NCBI GenBank assembly: GCA_037974665.1
Contig: CM075764.1
Location: forward strand, 115,072,325 to 115,136,324
From: Ehretia macrophylla
Taxonomy: Eukaryota; Streptophyta; Magnoliopsida; Boraginales; Ehretiaceae
Reading direction: 5' to 3'
DNA length: 64,000 nucleotides
A program made the position numbers and the translations under genes. Position 1 is the stretch's first letter, and every line of letters starts with the position of its first letter. The notes beneath the pieces are model-generated. The model saw only the letters and a program-made list of their open reading frames with translations, searched no databases and was not told the DNA's origin. Below are positions 34,457 through 47,283 of this stretch, piece after piece.

Positions 34457-36146
34457 TTATCAGTCAATTGAATTCTCATGTTCTCATGAGTGGGTGTTTT
34501 TTTACTTCTTTTTTCTTTTTCTCCCTAAAACCAAATGAAAAATGTAGAAAATGTGTGTATTTTGTATTTCAACTCTTAAATCCTTAAAATATAACAAGTG
34601 ACATGCAGATGATAGTTTTCCACCTATTATAAATATGTGGATAACATAAATGACTTATTTTTACATTTCTCTTAAAAAAATTGAATACTTATAATGTGAT
34701 TTTCGTAACAATAAAAATCAATTCAACATTTTGATTATAAAAATCATTTATAGAATTTTCTTTGTGAAAGTCTGAAATCCCATCTGAGTTCTTACCAATA
34801 ATCAAATTCTTATCTATAAGATAAGTTGCTAACTTGAATATTCTTAAAATAATTATAAAAAGAATTTAATCACTATAAGGTTTTATTCTTGATTTTTAAA
34901 TATTTATCTTCGTTTATACCACTGATATGCTCGATAGCAAGCAAATCCGCCCATTTTGTTAAGTTCGATTGCGCAGAAAATCCTAAAAGGGCAGCATGAA
35001 AATTATTGGAATAATATTTCTTTCTGCATATCATTTGATAAATTATTTCAAATGGACCCGGGCATAATATGTGTAATGATTTTATCATGCACGATTATTA
35101 TAAATAATACCTCTAAATTTGTGTTTAGAAAGTGTATCGAAATCAACTGACTCATATGAAATAAGGGTGAGTTTTTACCGAATTTCACGTACTCCGACTC
35201 ACTTGAAAATACAGGAAGATATATTTTATGCATTTTAGGCTAGTCTTCGTTAATCAATATTTACAAGAAAATTATTAAATTTGTATTGGTTTGTCATTGT
35301 TATAGTCCTTTCTTTATCTTATCAGTTCAAGGGATGGCTCGAAAACTTGATTACTCAAAGGTGGAATTTATGAAGAGGAGTATAGTCACTCATCTATTGA
35401 CTTTTCCACGATTAAATTCACTTCGGCTCTTCCAAACCCGCTTTTCTTTACAAATAGTAATATTTGTATACCAAACTGAACATTAAGGCCCGAAACAAGC
35501 CCGAAATTGACATCATCTATATTCAATCCTCAACTGATTTGTGTTCACCAAATTTCAGTGTTCTTTTGCTGGAAGTGGAGAAAGAATCTTCACGAAACGA
35601 GAAATAAGAAGTTTGGACCATATGCTATTATTGACATATTTACCTATAACGAATGGCACCTAGACGAGAGTATTTTTTAGTGAACTTTTGTAAATATGAC
35701 TATTGCCAATTATAAATCGTTCATATTATTAATATAAGCTCTTGCTAATTAAAAATCAATAAAAATGGAGAAGTCTCTTCTAGGAATGGATTGCAAAGAT
35801 TCAGAGCGGAGGTGAAGAAGCTTTCATTCGACAGACTCTGAAGTTATTCTAAAGAAGTTCACTGATAATCACAAAAATGGTGGCAAGACAGGGTAGGAGG
35901 ACAATAGCTATTTACTCGCCCCTAAAATCGGGCTTTTTCCTACAATGAACAAAATTCACCATTACAACATGCTACCTGTCGAATGAGGTCCGCTCTGAAA
36001 GCGTCAAGAGATCCATACTATGGTCTTCTGGCAGCTGCCAAGTCCTGAAGAACTTGTGTTTTCTCTGTCTGACTTATTCCATAGAATTGTTCTCGGACGC
36101 GCTCTATTCCTTTTGTCACCTGGCATAAATAATGTACACCTAGAAG
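34457..36146. other. Spacer between ECR1 and the TBL gene
   Basis: AT-rich; no exon supported. The right part should contain the 3' UTR of the TBL gene. Confidence 0.45.
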
Positions 36147-39100
36147 TCACACCTGTGCATTGGTTGCATTAGATACCGATGAATTCCAACTTTTAGTCAC
36201 CTCAGGCTTTAGGAAAAGAGCATAGAGTAGCTCATTCCATGTATCAGGGACCCCAGGCAGACACCAATGGCTGCAGTCCTGCCTATTGAGTGGTGCAAGG
36301 CCTATCTTAGGACCCAAGTAATACAGGGATGAATGGCCATCTTTCCTTCGCGAAGTCATGTGAGTTACGTTAAGCAGATCTAATGCTTTCACATCTGATA
36401 CATTCGAGTGAGCAGCTAGCACATCAATCAATATGCTATATCGAGCCCAAGTGTGAGATGGTACCAGTGAAGAACCTAATTCTGGAAGTGTCTCCATGTG
36501 ACAGCTCCCCCCAGTTCTCCAATCTCCACCTCTGTAAAACCATATTTATTTTGCTTAGTTCAGTGAAATAGTACATCTTTCTAGATAGAAAACATAGTCC
36601 TATAATCAAACATAGGATGCAGATTTCAAATTAAAACACGAGTATCATGTTTTGAGGGAGATCAAACCCACATTGAAGCATGTACTACAGCTAACTAAAT
36701 CATAATTACCTTTGTCGTTGGAAAATTGCAAAGTACATGGATAGGTAGGTACTACAGATGCACATGCTATCCATGGAGAGGGAAGCAGTCTATGCAGTAA
36801 GAGTTTCTTTGCCCAAACGAGATAGTGAAAGTACATATAATTGTTTCAAAGGGAAATGCAAAACTTAAGAGAAAAACTACCGTCTAATCACATCCCTATG
36901 TATCACAAGAGTATACTATTTGGCAGAAAGCAGGTATGGGACCCTAATGGAAACGTTGGGTTAAAAAGCCACCATCAGAACCTTTACTTGAGAGTTTCAC
37001 TTCTGCCCCTGCATTCAGTTGTGTCCAAATGGCGAGAGAAAGCAGAAAACCAAAAGGAAAAACATGTAGAATTTGGAAACTGAACTTTTGGGCACGGTTT
37101 ATCTGACAAATGTACACTAAAAGTCGATATCGTCTACAATACTCGCATATCACAATCAATATCAGTGGCCATGAGTAACATAGACTTGAATGAGGCAAAC
37201 ACTTGGTCCGAAAACAAGTTGCCAAACCCTTTTGAATTCAACTGCAAATATGAAGAGGCAAAAAGACAGAACTATTGGGAGAAATATTTTGAAGTACCTA
37301 AAATGTACAGGAGCATATGTCCGAAAGAAGACTTGAGTCCTGCTCGTATTCACTTCACGAGATATCCAATCTACTACTGTATGCAAGGAATTCCTGTATG
37401 CAGTGTCGACTAACATCTCCATCTTCACCTCTGATCCTTCTTGGAAGTAACATCCCCTGACAAAATGTTCGAATCTTAGAGAGTCAGTGCTTAACATAGT
37501 CTTCAGATCAAGAGACAGCTGCGTGGGAGATACTCTGTCTCATACAGTCCTGTGTTTCCCGGAGGGATTGTTACTCCTATTACTTTCTGCCCGACACGTC
37601 ACTTTATCTCCTACATGCCAACTATTCATCACAACTTCAAATTTAATTCGAAAAGTTATGCGTCGCAGTTTTTAAACATTGTATTACAAGAGGACTTTAG
37701 TGGGGCGATTTTCAAATATTTCTTGTCGGCTCCTAAAACAGGCTTAACTGATTAACATGATCTTAATCGAAGAAAAGGAAAATTTTAGAGATCGATGAAA
37801 TTTACCCTCTTATGGTCTTCTCATAATTCCACCAGTGTCCAGTGTTAAGAATGAGCACATCCGCATCTCTCCATTTTGAAGAGCTCCAATCCATTTGATC
37901 TAACTTCAAAGTTGTTCTTATTTTCGATGGGGCTCCAGCAGGAGGCCGGCTTTGCAATACAAGAAATGGAGCCCTGTAGTACTCCACGGTGCAATTATAT
38001 TCACTAAACTTAAAGATCAAGAATCCTTTATGTTTTGTTATGGGGTTTCCATTCACTTCGTAAATTGAGTCCTTGTTAGGGACAGCAGAAGAAAGCATGC
38101 AGAGAAGGGATTCCCATTGGTTTCTTCCAATTGAGTCTCCGGCAAATACAAGCCGTTTGTTCCTCAGTTTCTCAAGCATCCTCTTTGCATCAAATCTGTA
38201 TTAGTCAATGAGAGGAGATGCTGTAAGACTTAGCCAACAAATAACGGCCCTCGCTAAATCCACATAGTAGTCAATTAGTACACAAAGACTAGAAGCATAG
38301 TTAACATCAAACAACAAAAAAGACGAGAAACATAAGCTATGCACTAAGCATACACGCCTAAACCAAACCAAACTAACCAAGACTTATCCCAATAGGTGGG
38401 CTCGAATACTAAGCATAGGCACCTGCTTGAACAAATTTTCATACAATGCCAAAGAATTTACAGCAATTGATTCTCAGTACAAAAAACAGAAGCAGTAATT
38501 TTCTTCTCCTCTTCTAAAGCAGTCATTTTGACATCGAAGTATTCAACTCAATCATGCAAAATAGTCAATCAACAGTACTGAGCTCAACACCAAAAGGCCA
38601 AATAGTAAACAACACAACAGAACTCAAAAAACATATAAGAAAAGAAAAAAAAAAAAAAGAACTAGCTTTCAAATTAAAATTCAATCTTGATTAGAATCAA
38701 AACTCCAATGTCTCAGACTCTCACGTCAATTTACACTTATTCAACTTAATTCTGCAAACTAATAACAAAATTTACTCCATTCTATGTACCAATAAAGTAA
38801 CTTAACTTCTTAACAATCTCAACTTCAAAAAAACTATTTTAGCTCAACCTACAGGCGCAAAATGATTAATTCGAGATTTTACTTACTACCATAACACTAA
38901 TTTATAAGTCACGCTCTTATCGTATCGTATTTCCGACCAATGTGGTACATTGCAGAAAAGACAAACAACCTGGGCAAGTTGCAATCTTTGGGTTGCCAGC
39001 GCCACTTAGTATAGAACAAATCAGGCCTGCCATTTTCAGAACACCTAAAGCCTTCATCCAAGAACCTGCAATCATTAGACTTATACAAAGGGTAATTCTC

Positions 39101-39409
39101 ATCCCACACCCAATCACCACTAAAAACATCACATTTTTCACCCCCTTCACTTAAAAATTCAATCTTTTTCTTCATACCAACAACCCCATCAAATCTTAAC
39201 CACAAGAAGTTCTTCTCAGAAGACACTGAAGTGAATCTCAACCCTTTAACCACATCTCCATAATCCAACAAAAAGAAGCCAAAGATGACAAAAATGGTAA
39301 CAAAAAAGAATCCAAGAATGCTTAAAGATGGCTCAAATAGCCTTAAAAGTTTCATTTTCTTGAATGTTTCCAAATTTGGCATGGTTTCAAAGTGGTCTGT
39401 TTTGCTCAT
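36147..39409 (-). CDS. Trichome birefringence-like polysaccharide O-acetyltransferase (TBL10/11 type)
   Basis: Four exons: 39409-38970, 38195-37806, 37456-37298, 36531-36147, giving 457 aa. Residues 28-48 form a signal-anchor (type II membrane protein of the Golgi). The TBL domain starts with [17 protein letters not shown], then [18 protein letters not shown]. The GDS motif is at 166-168 in [17 protein letters not shown], and the DCSHW motif (415-418) near the C-terminus supplies the other catalytic residues. Members acetylate wall polymers; TBL10 has been linked to rhamnogalacturonan-I acetylation, so pectin is the likeliest substrate here, by homology. NHTS-type N-glycosylation sites occur (NSSVSNATN at the end). 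Assignment to TBL10/11 rests on overall sequence and on its position beside ECR1; other TBLs cannot be excluded without alignment. Confidence 0.93.
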
Positions 39410-41021
39410 TTGGAATCAAGAATTAGTGTTTTTGGCTTATTGGGTTAGTAAAAAAAGAGTATATATGTATGGAAGTGTTGAAGTGCAAGCAACAGAAAGA
39501 TTTATCATGGTTAAGTTTGGTTTAAGTTCAATTATGTTTTTTTTTTTTTTTTTTTGCTTTTTTTGCTGTGGCTCTTCGGTGTGTGGAGTAATGGCTATTG
39601 TCTTTTGAGAGGTATGAGTAGAAAGCAAGGTAGCACAGTTATGGAAGAATTGGAAAGTGTGGCGTGGGGGGTTTGATGATAGAAGGATTTAAATGAAATC
39701 TGGAAAGAATCTGCAACTGTTGTATTCCAAAGTTTACAGTTGGCCTTAACACATGAGATATTGGGGCTTTAACCATTTTTTTTTTTGTAGAAGGGCTATA
39801 ACCATATTGAACCTGTCCTTACATGTATATCTGAGTGACTTATCATCTCATATTGTAATAACGTTACGATAAAGATTAAAAGTAACAATATATTTATATA
39901 AATTCAGTGAAAATAATATGTCAATATAGTAATAATAGTAATGATATATTTATATAGTTATGATAAAATAATTGAACATATTATTATTGAATCTTTCTCA
40001 TAATAATATAAGAGATGAGATAAGAAAATGGACAAGTTTATTCATTATTGCAATTGGCAAATTTTATAATAAGGCATTTATTATTATAGTTTGTGCTCCT
40101 TCTTAGCATTTGAAAGAAAATATAGAAAAAATTTGAGGAGTAGGTTGCTTTCTAGCATTTGATAAAGAAAAGGAGGGCTATTTTTTTTTAATAAAAAAAT
40201 GAGTCTAATTATACAAGAACATGAAGTAGCTTATGTCTAGAAATTGATTTTCTTATAATTTCATAAAGTTAATAAAGAAACCAATTATGACGATCGCGAT
40301 GATAAATTGATAATCGACATTGATTGTTTAGATCTAATGACTCATTTTATTTGTTTTTCAATTATTATCTTTAATTTATCTCATAACATTATAACTTTAG
40401 AGATTATTCATTTCTCTTACATCTACCCTATATTAACATCAATTTTCATGTCGCACAAAAATTATTTATAATGGTATCATATTAATAAATAAACTTCAAT
40501 ATCCTCGTACCCATCAATTGTTTCTAAAAGTAAACTTTGTGATGGTCAACATTTTCTGGACACGTTTCCTTGAATTCTTTATTATCATTTTAATATTTGG
40601 ATTGCTATGATCTTGACTAAGCTAATATTTGACTATTATGTTTATGTAAATTCTAGTGCACTCTACTTAATGTTTAATTTGTTTGAATGTACTAACACAT
40701 TTTGTTCATTTAGGTGATAAATTCTAGTACACTCCACCCAATAATTTATTTGTTGGAATCTTATCATTTAATTGTATTGCAATGCAAAGACTAACTTTAG
40801 ATGGAAGATTAACATGCAATTGACTCTTATATTTTTCTTCTATAAAAATCTAACTAAGTATTCCCTTATTTTTTATTTTAAGTTTATCTTTCCGTAAAAT
40901 AAAAAGAAAAGGTTTCACGAGTTACAAACTCGAAAGCTTAAAGATTTTGAACACGTATTTTACATACACAAATGAGTAGATTACACGAATCACAAAATTG
41001 ATTAAATGCACAAAGAGCCAA

Positions 41022-41155
41022 TTGTTTTTTTTTTTTTTTTTTGCTAACCTGGGGAAATATCCCCACTATAACCAACCCACGAGAGCATAGACTGGATTAA
41101 CCACCACCTATTAATATCGGATGAGAACACGCCAGCGTGACCCCGCCTGGCCTAA
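41022..41155 (-). mobile_element. Possible 5'-truncated SINE-like remnant
   Basis: Read on the minus strand, a moderately GC-rich body of about 110 bp ends in an A16 tail. It shares loose blocks (AGGCGG..., GGCGTG, CCAGTCTAT) with the body of the SINE at 55960-56185. No target-site duplication was found, so the call is weak. Confidence 0.35.
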
Positions 41156-42385
41156 TATTTATGTGTGAACCTTAATTATACCAAATTCTTCATATCTCAA
41201 GGATAAATTCAGCAACAACAACAAAAAATGGTGGTGAAAGGCTACTAAAAACTTGGTTTTTTCTTTATTTGGACATCGCATGTAATGACTTTATCAATTT
41301 ATATGATAAACTTAAACGGACAATGAAGTACTTTTTCTTTTGTCAGAAATATTTATGTGTTACAAATAGTACTCCTTTCTTTTATTGCAATTAAAATCGT
41401 GAACTATAAGATTGATTGAAAAATAACTCGTGTAAATACACTAGTGGGCAGGTAAGGGTTGCCAAGTCTCAATCAATGAATCAATTTTTATTTTTTTTTG
41501 TTTTTTTTCTGTAATCATGTGAAATTGCTATGATTGTTTATTGTCTGTTCAATATTAGTAGTGGTCCATCTTTTTCACTTTATGAAGGAAAAGAAAAAGT
41601 CCATTGCAATACAGAAAATAAGCTGGCAGGTTGGGCGTCTCGAATTTTGAAATTTCAGTGTGAATTTATCATTAAAATATAAGTATAGGAAATCCTTCCT
41701 TGCATCACTTATTTCTTGAATGAGGTCATTATATTTGTTTTTTAAAAAAAAATTAATCATCATATGTGAATTAATAATTTAATAAATTTTGAAAAAAAAG
41801 TGTTTAAAATCAATTTTAAATAAATGGTTGTAATTTAAAAGAAAAAATCTATTAAGCTTGATATATTTCATTTTAAAAATAAGAGAAGTAAAAATTGAGA
41901 GGATCCAAACCTGATAATAATATGGTGGTTGTAACTCAAAGGGCCAATAAATAATTTTGACTAGAGTCTTGTAGGACATTATGGAATGGAGTTAATATGA
42001 CCTAATTTACATGCACAATCCATCAATGAGATAAAGGTGACACGACCACTTTATGAGATCGTGACCAAATGGCGTTTAAAAGTGTGGTAACGGATAAAAA
42101 ATAGTGACCCACGTTTTATTACTGGGATTACTACAAATCAGCTTAAATTAATTAACCTGTATTAACATTTAACACTACGTGCTCATATGAAATGGTTGAT
42201 GACTATTAACTAGTGTAGATCATGGGTGTGTCGGTAAGCAAGGATAGAAAAAGGATTTTGATATTTTTGAGAGGTGTAATGTTTTATGTCACGTCGATAT
42301 GATGATTCATCATTTTTGTATAGTAGGAATTTTAATGTTGAATATTAAAATTTTTTTTATATAATAAATTTTTTTATTATATAAA

Positions 42386-42600
42386 AGACAAAGAAATATC
42401 ATCAGAATAATATACAACAATGATAAGATCCCTTACTATATAAAAAAAATTAATAAAATATGACTCGAGTGATATATAACAATAGTAAGACTCCTTACTA
42501 TATAAAAGGTAGTAAAATATTAATAAAGTAACTGATATAGGTAATAATAAAGGCTTTCTTACCATATAAAGGACGAGAAGATATCACCAGGGAATGATAT
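42386..42600. repeat. Degenerate tandem repeat, 62-65-bp period, three copies
   Basis: The recurring core is CCTTACTATATAAAA, at about 42431, 42493 and (as CTTACCATATAAAG) 42558. Confidence 0.6.
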
Positions 42601-44123
42601 AGGCAATGCTCAACAATTGATTTATATCACAAAGATAATGGTGGAAATTTTTGTCATTGTGATTAGTGAAAAGATTCGAGACGTTTATTAGTTAATTGCT
42701 AGTCATTAATGTCTACGTTGATTACAGATTGGTGACAATGGAGAACACAGAACATGACTGCAACTTATTTATGGTTTTTGTCTCGGAAGTTTCATTTTAT
42801 TTTCTTATTTTTTTTTATATTTTTGTCTTAGGACTGAGTCGTCACTTATCATGTGTAAACACTTTCTTCTACAATTCTTATTCTTAGAAAAGTTAGATAA
42901 GCAAGTACTTTCATTCATGATAAAAAAATATTTACAAAATCATTTACACCAAAAACCTATATAAGGATACTCTTTAAACTTATAGTGTGTGGCTATAAGT
43001 GAGTAAATATGTGAGTTTAAGTAAAATTTTGAATTAATCATTTTGGGTAAGTGAATTTGAGGATCAAGTTATAATTTTTAAATTTACGACAGAGTCTCAT
43101 CTACAAGTTTAAAATTTGTGACCTGGAGCGAGACGAATACAATAGCTATCAAAAATCTCAATATATACTCCCCATTGAAGCCATTTAATTCCAAATGTAC
43201 GATTACTTGATAAAGAAATGGATTCGTATTTATATCTTCTTCAGCTGGATTGGTTTTGTTGGTTGGATCTTGTTATCTTTGTTATTACCCATCCCGCCTA
43301 CCGTATTGGCATAAATGCTACATCTACGCATTAGCCATATGATCAAAGAATTTTAATTTCAGAAATCATAATTATTTTTTGTTTAAATTTTTTTCCTTTC
43401 TTTTTCTTATTCTGAAAAGCTCAAAATTGTAATTTAGAAAAAATTAAAAAAAAGGTTATCATAAAACCATATTTAGACATTAATAATATATATCAAATAA
43501 AGTTCATCTCTTATTCGACTGTGACAAGTGTTACATGTAAATATAATTTATTTTTTTTTTTTTAAAAAATGACTTAACATTTATCATAAAAAAAGTAAAA
43601 AATAAGTGACATCTGATAGGTGGTGATATATAATAAAACTCTTTTAACACGTCTAAACAAGCTCGAAATGAATGTGTGAAGCTCAGCCATTCTACTTTTT
43701 ATCCCTTTTTCTTCTTTTACACTCTTTTCCCTTTCTTTTAATTCCTTTGGATGAGTTATGTGGCCCGGGCTCTGATGTCTTGATGTGAATTTGAAGGGTT
43801 TTCTAGAAACAATTATTGGTCATAAAACAAAGAAAAAGACAGAAAGCGGAAAAGGTCATGGGGTTGCAATATATAAAAGCATCCCTTCAGACAGAAGGAT
43901 CTTTTAACTGCGATATTGTCATGTAGCATGATTTTAGTCCATAATCGATGAAGATATTGGATGTGTTAAATCACATACAAGTTCATCTCGGGATGGAATA
44001 GAACTCGAGCAACATAACGTATCAGTTGTGTGTTGTGTCTGCAAATCTATATATATAGTTTTGGGATGCCAACTTCTTGCTTCTCTCCCCTTACTCATGA
44101 GATAAAAAAATAGTTACACGTCT

Positions 44124-44376
44124 AAACCCAAGGGGTTAGTATAGTATATAGTGGTGGAATGGTTAAACTGTAGGAGAGACTTACTCACGTTTCCGGTTTG
44201 AACCGATTATGAAAGTAATTTTTTTGAAGTTAGATTTGATAAGTTTTGTGTATCACTAACTTGAATTATAGTTTTTTCAAATGGAATCATATACTCGAGA
44301 TCGACACTCTTATAAGAAATTTGGAGGCTTGTTCAGGAAATTTCTTGTCGTTTAAAAAAAAAAAAGAAGAAGAAAG
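44124..44376 (+). mobile_element. tRNA-derived SINE with target-site duplication
   Basis: The element is about 253 bp. Its head GTGGTGGAATGGTTAAACTG looks like a pol III A box, and a B box GGTTTGAACC sits at 44195-44204. It ends in an A12 tail followed by AAGAAG-type sequence. It is flanked by 16-bp duplications with one mismatch: 44108-44123 and 44377-44392 (AAATAGTTACACGTCT and AAATAGTGACACGTCT). Confidence 0.8.
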
Positions 44377-44392
44377 AAATAGTGACACGTCT

Positions 44393-45400
44393 TTGACCAT
44401 TGTTTTATTTGCCAATCTTGCCATTGAATTTGTAGTTGGCAGTGTGCACCGTCCAAGGCTGCTTCACCATTTGTTAATTGAACCTCCAATGCGATTCCTT
44501 AGAAGTTTTTTTTTTTGTCGGCGATTCCTTAGAAGTTTAATTAGCTTAAACTTGTTTTGAAAATACTATTTTGTGTTGGTCGCTCTTGGGTACATGGCAT
44601 ACTCCATTGACTATGGGTTGCCCACATTGATTTTTGTAAAGCATTGTAAAAGGAAAGAAACTTCATCTTTCTTAGGATCAAACTTCAATGCAGAAAAAGA
44701 ATGGCTTCTTGCATCGATATAACTGAATCTGGCCAAATTAAAACTTTTATCTCATTAGGTATAATCAGGTAAGCAATATGACTGTCACTCATTTTTATTA
44801 AAAATCTCTTATAGTTTTATATACATGCAAGTATTTCAATCCAATCTCTTATGATGTGCAATGTTCATATTTTTACACGTGACAACACAAACAGCAGCCA
44901 TTTCACTGTTTTCAATAATTTTCCATATTTTGATTGCCCGGAGATCCTGCATCTGCTCAACAACGGAAACAAAATGTATGATAGAAGCCAAGACAAGACG
45001 TTGACCATATTCTGTTAACTTGGGCTGTAATTATTGCTCTGCATTAACAATGTAAGCAACAAGCCTGCACAATGGTTAAAAGAGTAAAGGATCACACTTG
45101 CATTCGACCGGATATCCAACGCTTACATAAGTGGATCCCGCATGCAAAAAGGGCCCACCCTCTACTTTCTAAGCCATACATCCGGTTTGCCGAATGCAGA
45201 CTTCTTCCTAGAGTAAAAGGCAGTTGGCTGAAAATTGGGGCGTTAAAATGTACTTGATTCATGCAAGATTTTGACGATATTTAGATATATTAAAATGGAA
45301 ATAGCAGATAGAAACAACCCCTAAAATTGGTACATCGCTTGTAATTTACAATAGATAAACTTCATAACATTCTAAGTCAAAATATTACATAAGACAGTAA
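44393..45400. other. Spacer downstream of the SINE
   Basis: A 61-codon ORF at 45072-45257 matches nothing recognised. A 16-base near-direct repeat GCGATTCCTTAGAAGTTT occurs at about 44491 and 44521. No gene supported. Confidence 0.4.
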
Positions 45401-45541
45401 GACTTGCTGTTTGTAGAAACACAACCTAAAACATAGTGATAGTTGTTTCGGATGTCTCTGTATCTCGAGATCCTACTCCCAGTCTACATCACTGTGTTAC
45501 TTCGCTACTTCAATATTCAGGCAAATGTACTCCTGCAACTT
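45400..45541 (-). other. Candidate 3' UTR exon of the NF-YC gene
   Basis: On the minus strand an acceptor TGTTTGCAG ends just before 45541. A perfect donor GTAAGT begins at 46441, about 20 bp after the NF-YC stop codon. If used, this makes a 3' UTR intron of about 0.9 kb. Inferred from consensus sites only. Confidence 0.35.
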
Positions 45542-46052
45542 CTGCAAACACCATCGTACAGCGTCGTGTATTAGTGAATGTCTCAGAGCAAAATATAAAA
45601 CGCATCCAGATAACCGTGTCATAGTCGTATAGATGAGAACCTGGAGTTATTTCGGTTTTATCTTATACTTTTTTTACTTTTTGGAACAGTTTTGTTTTGG
45701 GGGGGTGGTTTTGAAGCTGAGGAAGGATCAGTAATTCAGTAACAGTGTGACAGCTAAACATGAATGGCCATTTCCTGTAGTGGAGATCTTAGTCTTCTAA
45801 GCTATAAGCATCTTCGTTCTTATTAACTTGTAGAACGAATTCATGTGGCAATAACGCGTAGCCAAGCCCAAAAAACATCAACCAGGTCATGGCACAAGGA
45901 GTTGGAACAGTCACAACCAGTGAACCTAGCACATATGGAAATGCTTTCTACTAATCAAGAAATAGATGGAACAAGCACACATATAATGGTGCTTGGCTTA
46001 GCTCAAAAAACCAGTAATATTAAAAATGACTTGGCCAAACAATTTTAAAGCA

Positions 46053-46225
46053 GGCACTTATAAGTACAAAAAAAAAGCCGGGTAGAAGTTCTGTCAAAAT
46101 AAGCACTTAACCACCAAAAAGAAAGCAGCTTTTTGTTTGTCACCAAACATTTCACATTGATTTATAAGCACTATAACTGCCTATCAGCACATTTGACCAG
46201 CTTATAAGATAAGTCAAACATCCTC
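46053..46225. mobile_element. MITE-like remnant in the NF-YC 3' region
   Basis: A stretch with repeated CTTATAAG motifs (GCACTTATAAG, GATTTATAAGCAC, CAGCTTATAAGATAAGTCAAAC). It resembles the sequence at about 14340-14420. Boundaries and duplication were not determined. Confidence 0.35.
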
Positions 46226-46460
46226 ACAGCCCCATAACATATGCAAGATCAAACCATGTAATTTTATATCTTGATATAGAAGTATGAGTTACTATTAGCT
46301 ATATGCCATAATCTCGATTTTTAGCAGGATTAACTATTAGCTAGCAAGAGATGCTAGTAGAAGAGCAATATCTTGCAGATAAGAACAAGCAAGCAAAGAA
46401 AGAGTGAGGTCATGCTTTGGAAAATATGTTAGGATACTTACATTATTTTCCACCCATCGC

Positions 46461-47237
46461 TCAAGAATCCTCAGATGGTTGCTGATGCTGTGGCCACATC
46501 TGCTGCGCCATATACGGGCGAGGTTGCTGGCCATAAAGAGCTTGATCCACAGGCTTACCTACGTACATCCCAGGAGTGCCGACCTGAGGAGCAGACTGAG
46601 ATGGCATATAATAGTAAGGAACACCATCAGTAGGAGTACCAACAGGAAGGGATCCTCTTGGGATTGATGCAAGCACCTCATCTTTCAAGTCCTCTCTAGG
46701 CACTATATCGACCAAGAAGTCAAATATGTCAGTTCTCGTAATGGCTGCTGCAATATCATTTTTCTGAAGCGTCCTCCTTTTGTTCTCCTCTGTGTGGTTC
46801 CATGCTCGAAGTGTCAACTCAAGGATAAACATCTCACAGGCCCGGGCAAATATGACCGGTGCTTCTGCTGATATCATCCTAACATCTTCATCTGCCTTCA
46901 TAATCTTTTTGATCCTCGCCAATGGCAAGCTGTGGTTCTTGAAATCAGTCACCTGCTCAATTTCTTGGTATTGGGTATTCCAAAAACTCTGGAGTTGCTG
47001 CTGCAATTGCTGTTGCTGCTGCTGGTGAATGTGCTGATAAGCAAGTTGGTGCTGTGCCATCTGAGCTGAAGAGACAGGAAGACCTCCTGTTTGAGGAGTT
47101 TGCATGGGACCCGCTGATGCAGGTGGGGATGATCCTGTCATTTGGTTAGCTTGATATGGAGCCACATTATATGGCATCTGAGGAGAGCTACCCACTGGCC
47201 CAATATTTCCTGGCTGTCCGTTTCCTTGGTGATCCAT
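46461..47237 (-). CDS. NF-YC: Nuclear factor Y subunit C (NF-YC3/9-like)
   Basis: A single coding exon of 258 codons, as is usual for plant NF-YC genes. Residues 104-180 form the histone fold, from LPLARIKKIMKADEDVRMIS through FARACEMFILELTLRAW and KNDIAAAITRTDIFDFLVDIVP. The N-terminal 90 residues are Gln-rich (HQQQQQQLQQQLQ), and the C-terminal tail is Gln/Pro-rich with YYYMPSQ and ends in HQQPSEDS. NF-YC pairs with NF-YB and then NF-YA to bind CCAAT, or with CONSTANS-type proteins in flowering control; NF-YC3/4/9 also act in ABA and light signalling. The subgroup is judged from the long Gln-rich N-terminus plus DFKNHSLPLARIKKIMK. The coding exon is preceded by a 46-nt leader exon segment (47283-47238), and the first exons probably lie near 51.4-51.66 kb. 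Confidence 0.95.
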   Translation of the reverse strand: MDHQGNGQPGNIGPVGSSPQMPYNVAPYQANQMTGSSPPASAGPMQTPQTGGLPVSSAQMAQHQLAYQHIHQQQQQQLQQQLQSFWNTQYQEIEQVTDFKNHSLPLARIKKIMKADEDVRMISAEAPVIFARACEMFILELTLRAWNHTEENKRRTLQKNDIAAAITRTDIFDFLVDIVPREDLKDEVLASIPRGSLPVGTPTDGVPYYYMPSQSAPQVGTPGMYVGKPVDQALYGQQPRPYMAQQMWPQHQQPSEDS

Positions 47238-47283
47238 TTACAGTAAATAAGCTTGCTAGAAGACTTCCGAGAGGGATTCCTGT

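Larger units (their letters stand above)
39410..44107. other. Intergenic region upstream of the TBL gene
   Basis: The TBL promoter lies at the left edge, with a CATATATAC element at about 39460-39468. A 19-base T run (39537-39555) follows. No gene is supported further on. A possible SINE-like remnant with a T16 head lies at about 41022-41155, and a degenerate three-copy tandem repeat at 42386-42600. The rest is AT-rich and unremarkable. Confidence 0.45.

Noticed and set aside
41022..41155. Confident SINE call
   Set aside because: The A-tail and body fit, but no A/B box pair or target-site duplication was found, so it is kept only as a low-confidence remnant.
45845..46048. 67-codon ORF starting MAITRSQAQK
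   Set aside because: The start recalls some retroelement gag N-termini, but no further gag sequence or LTR is present.
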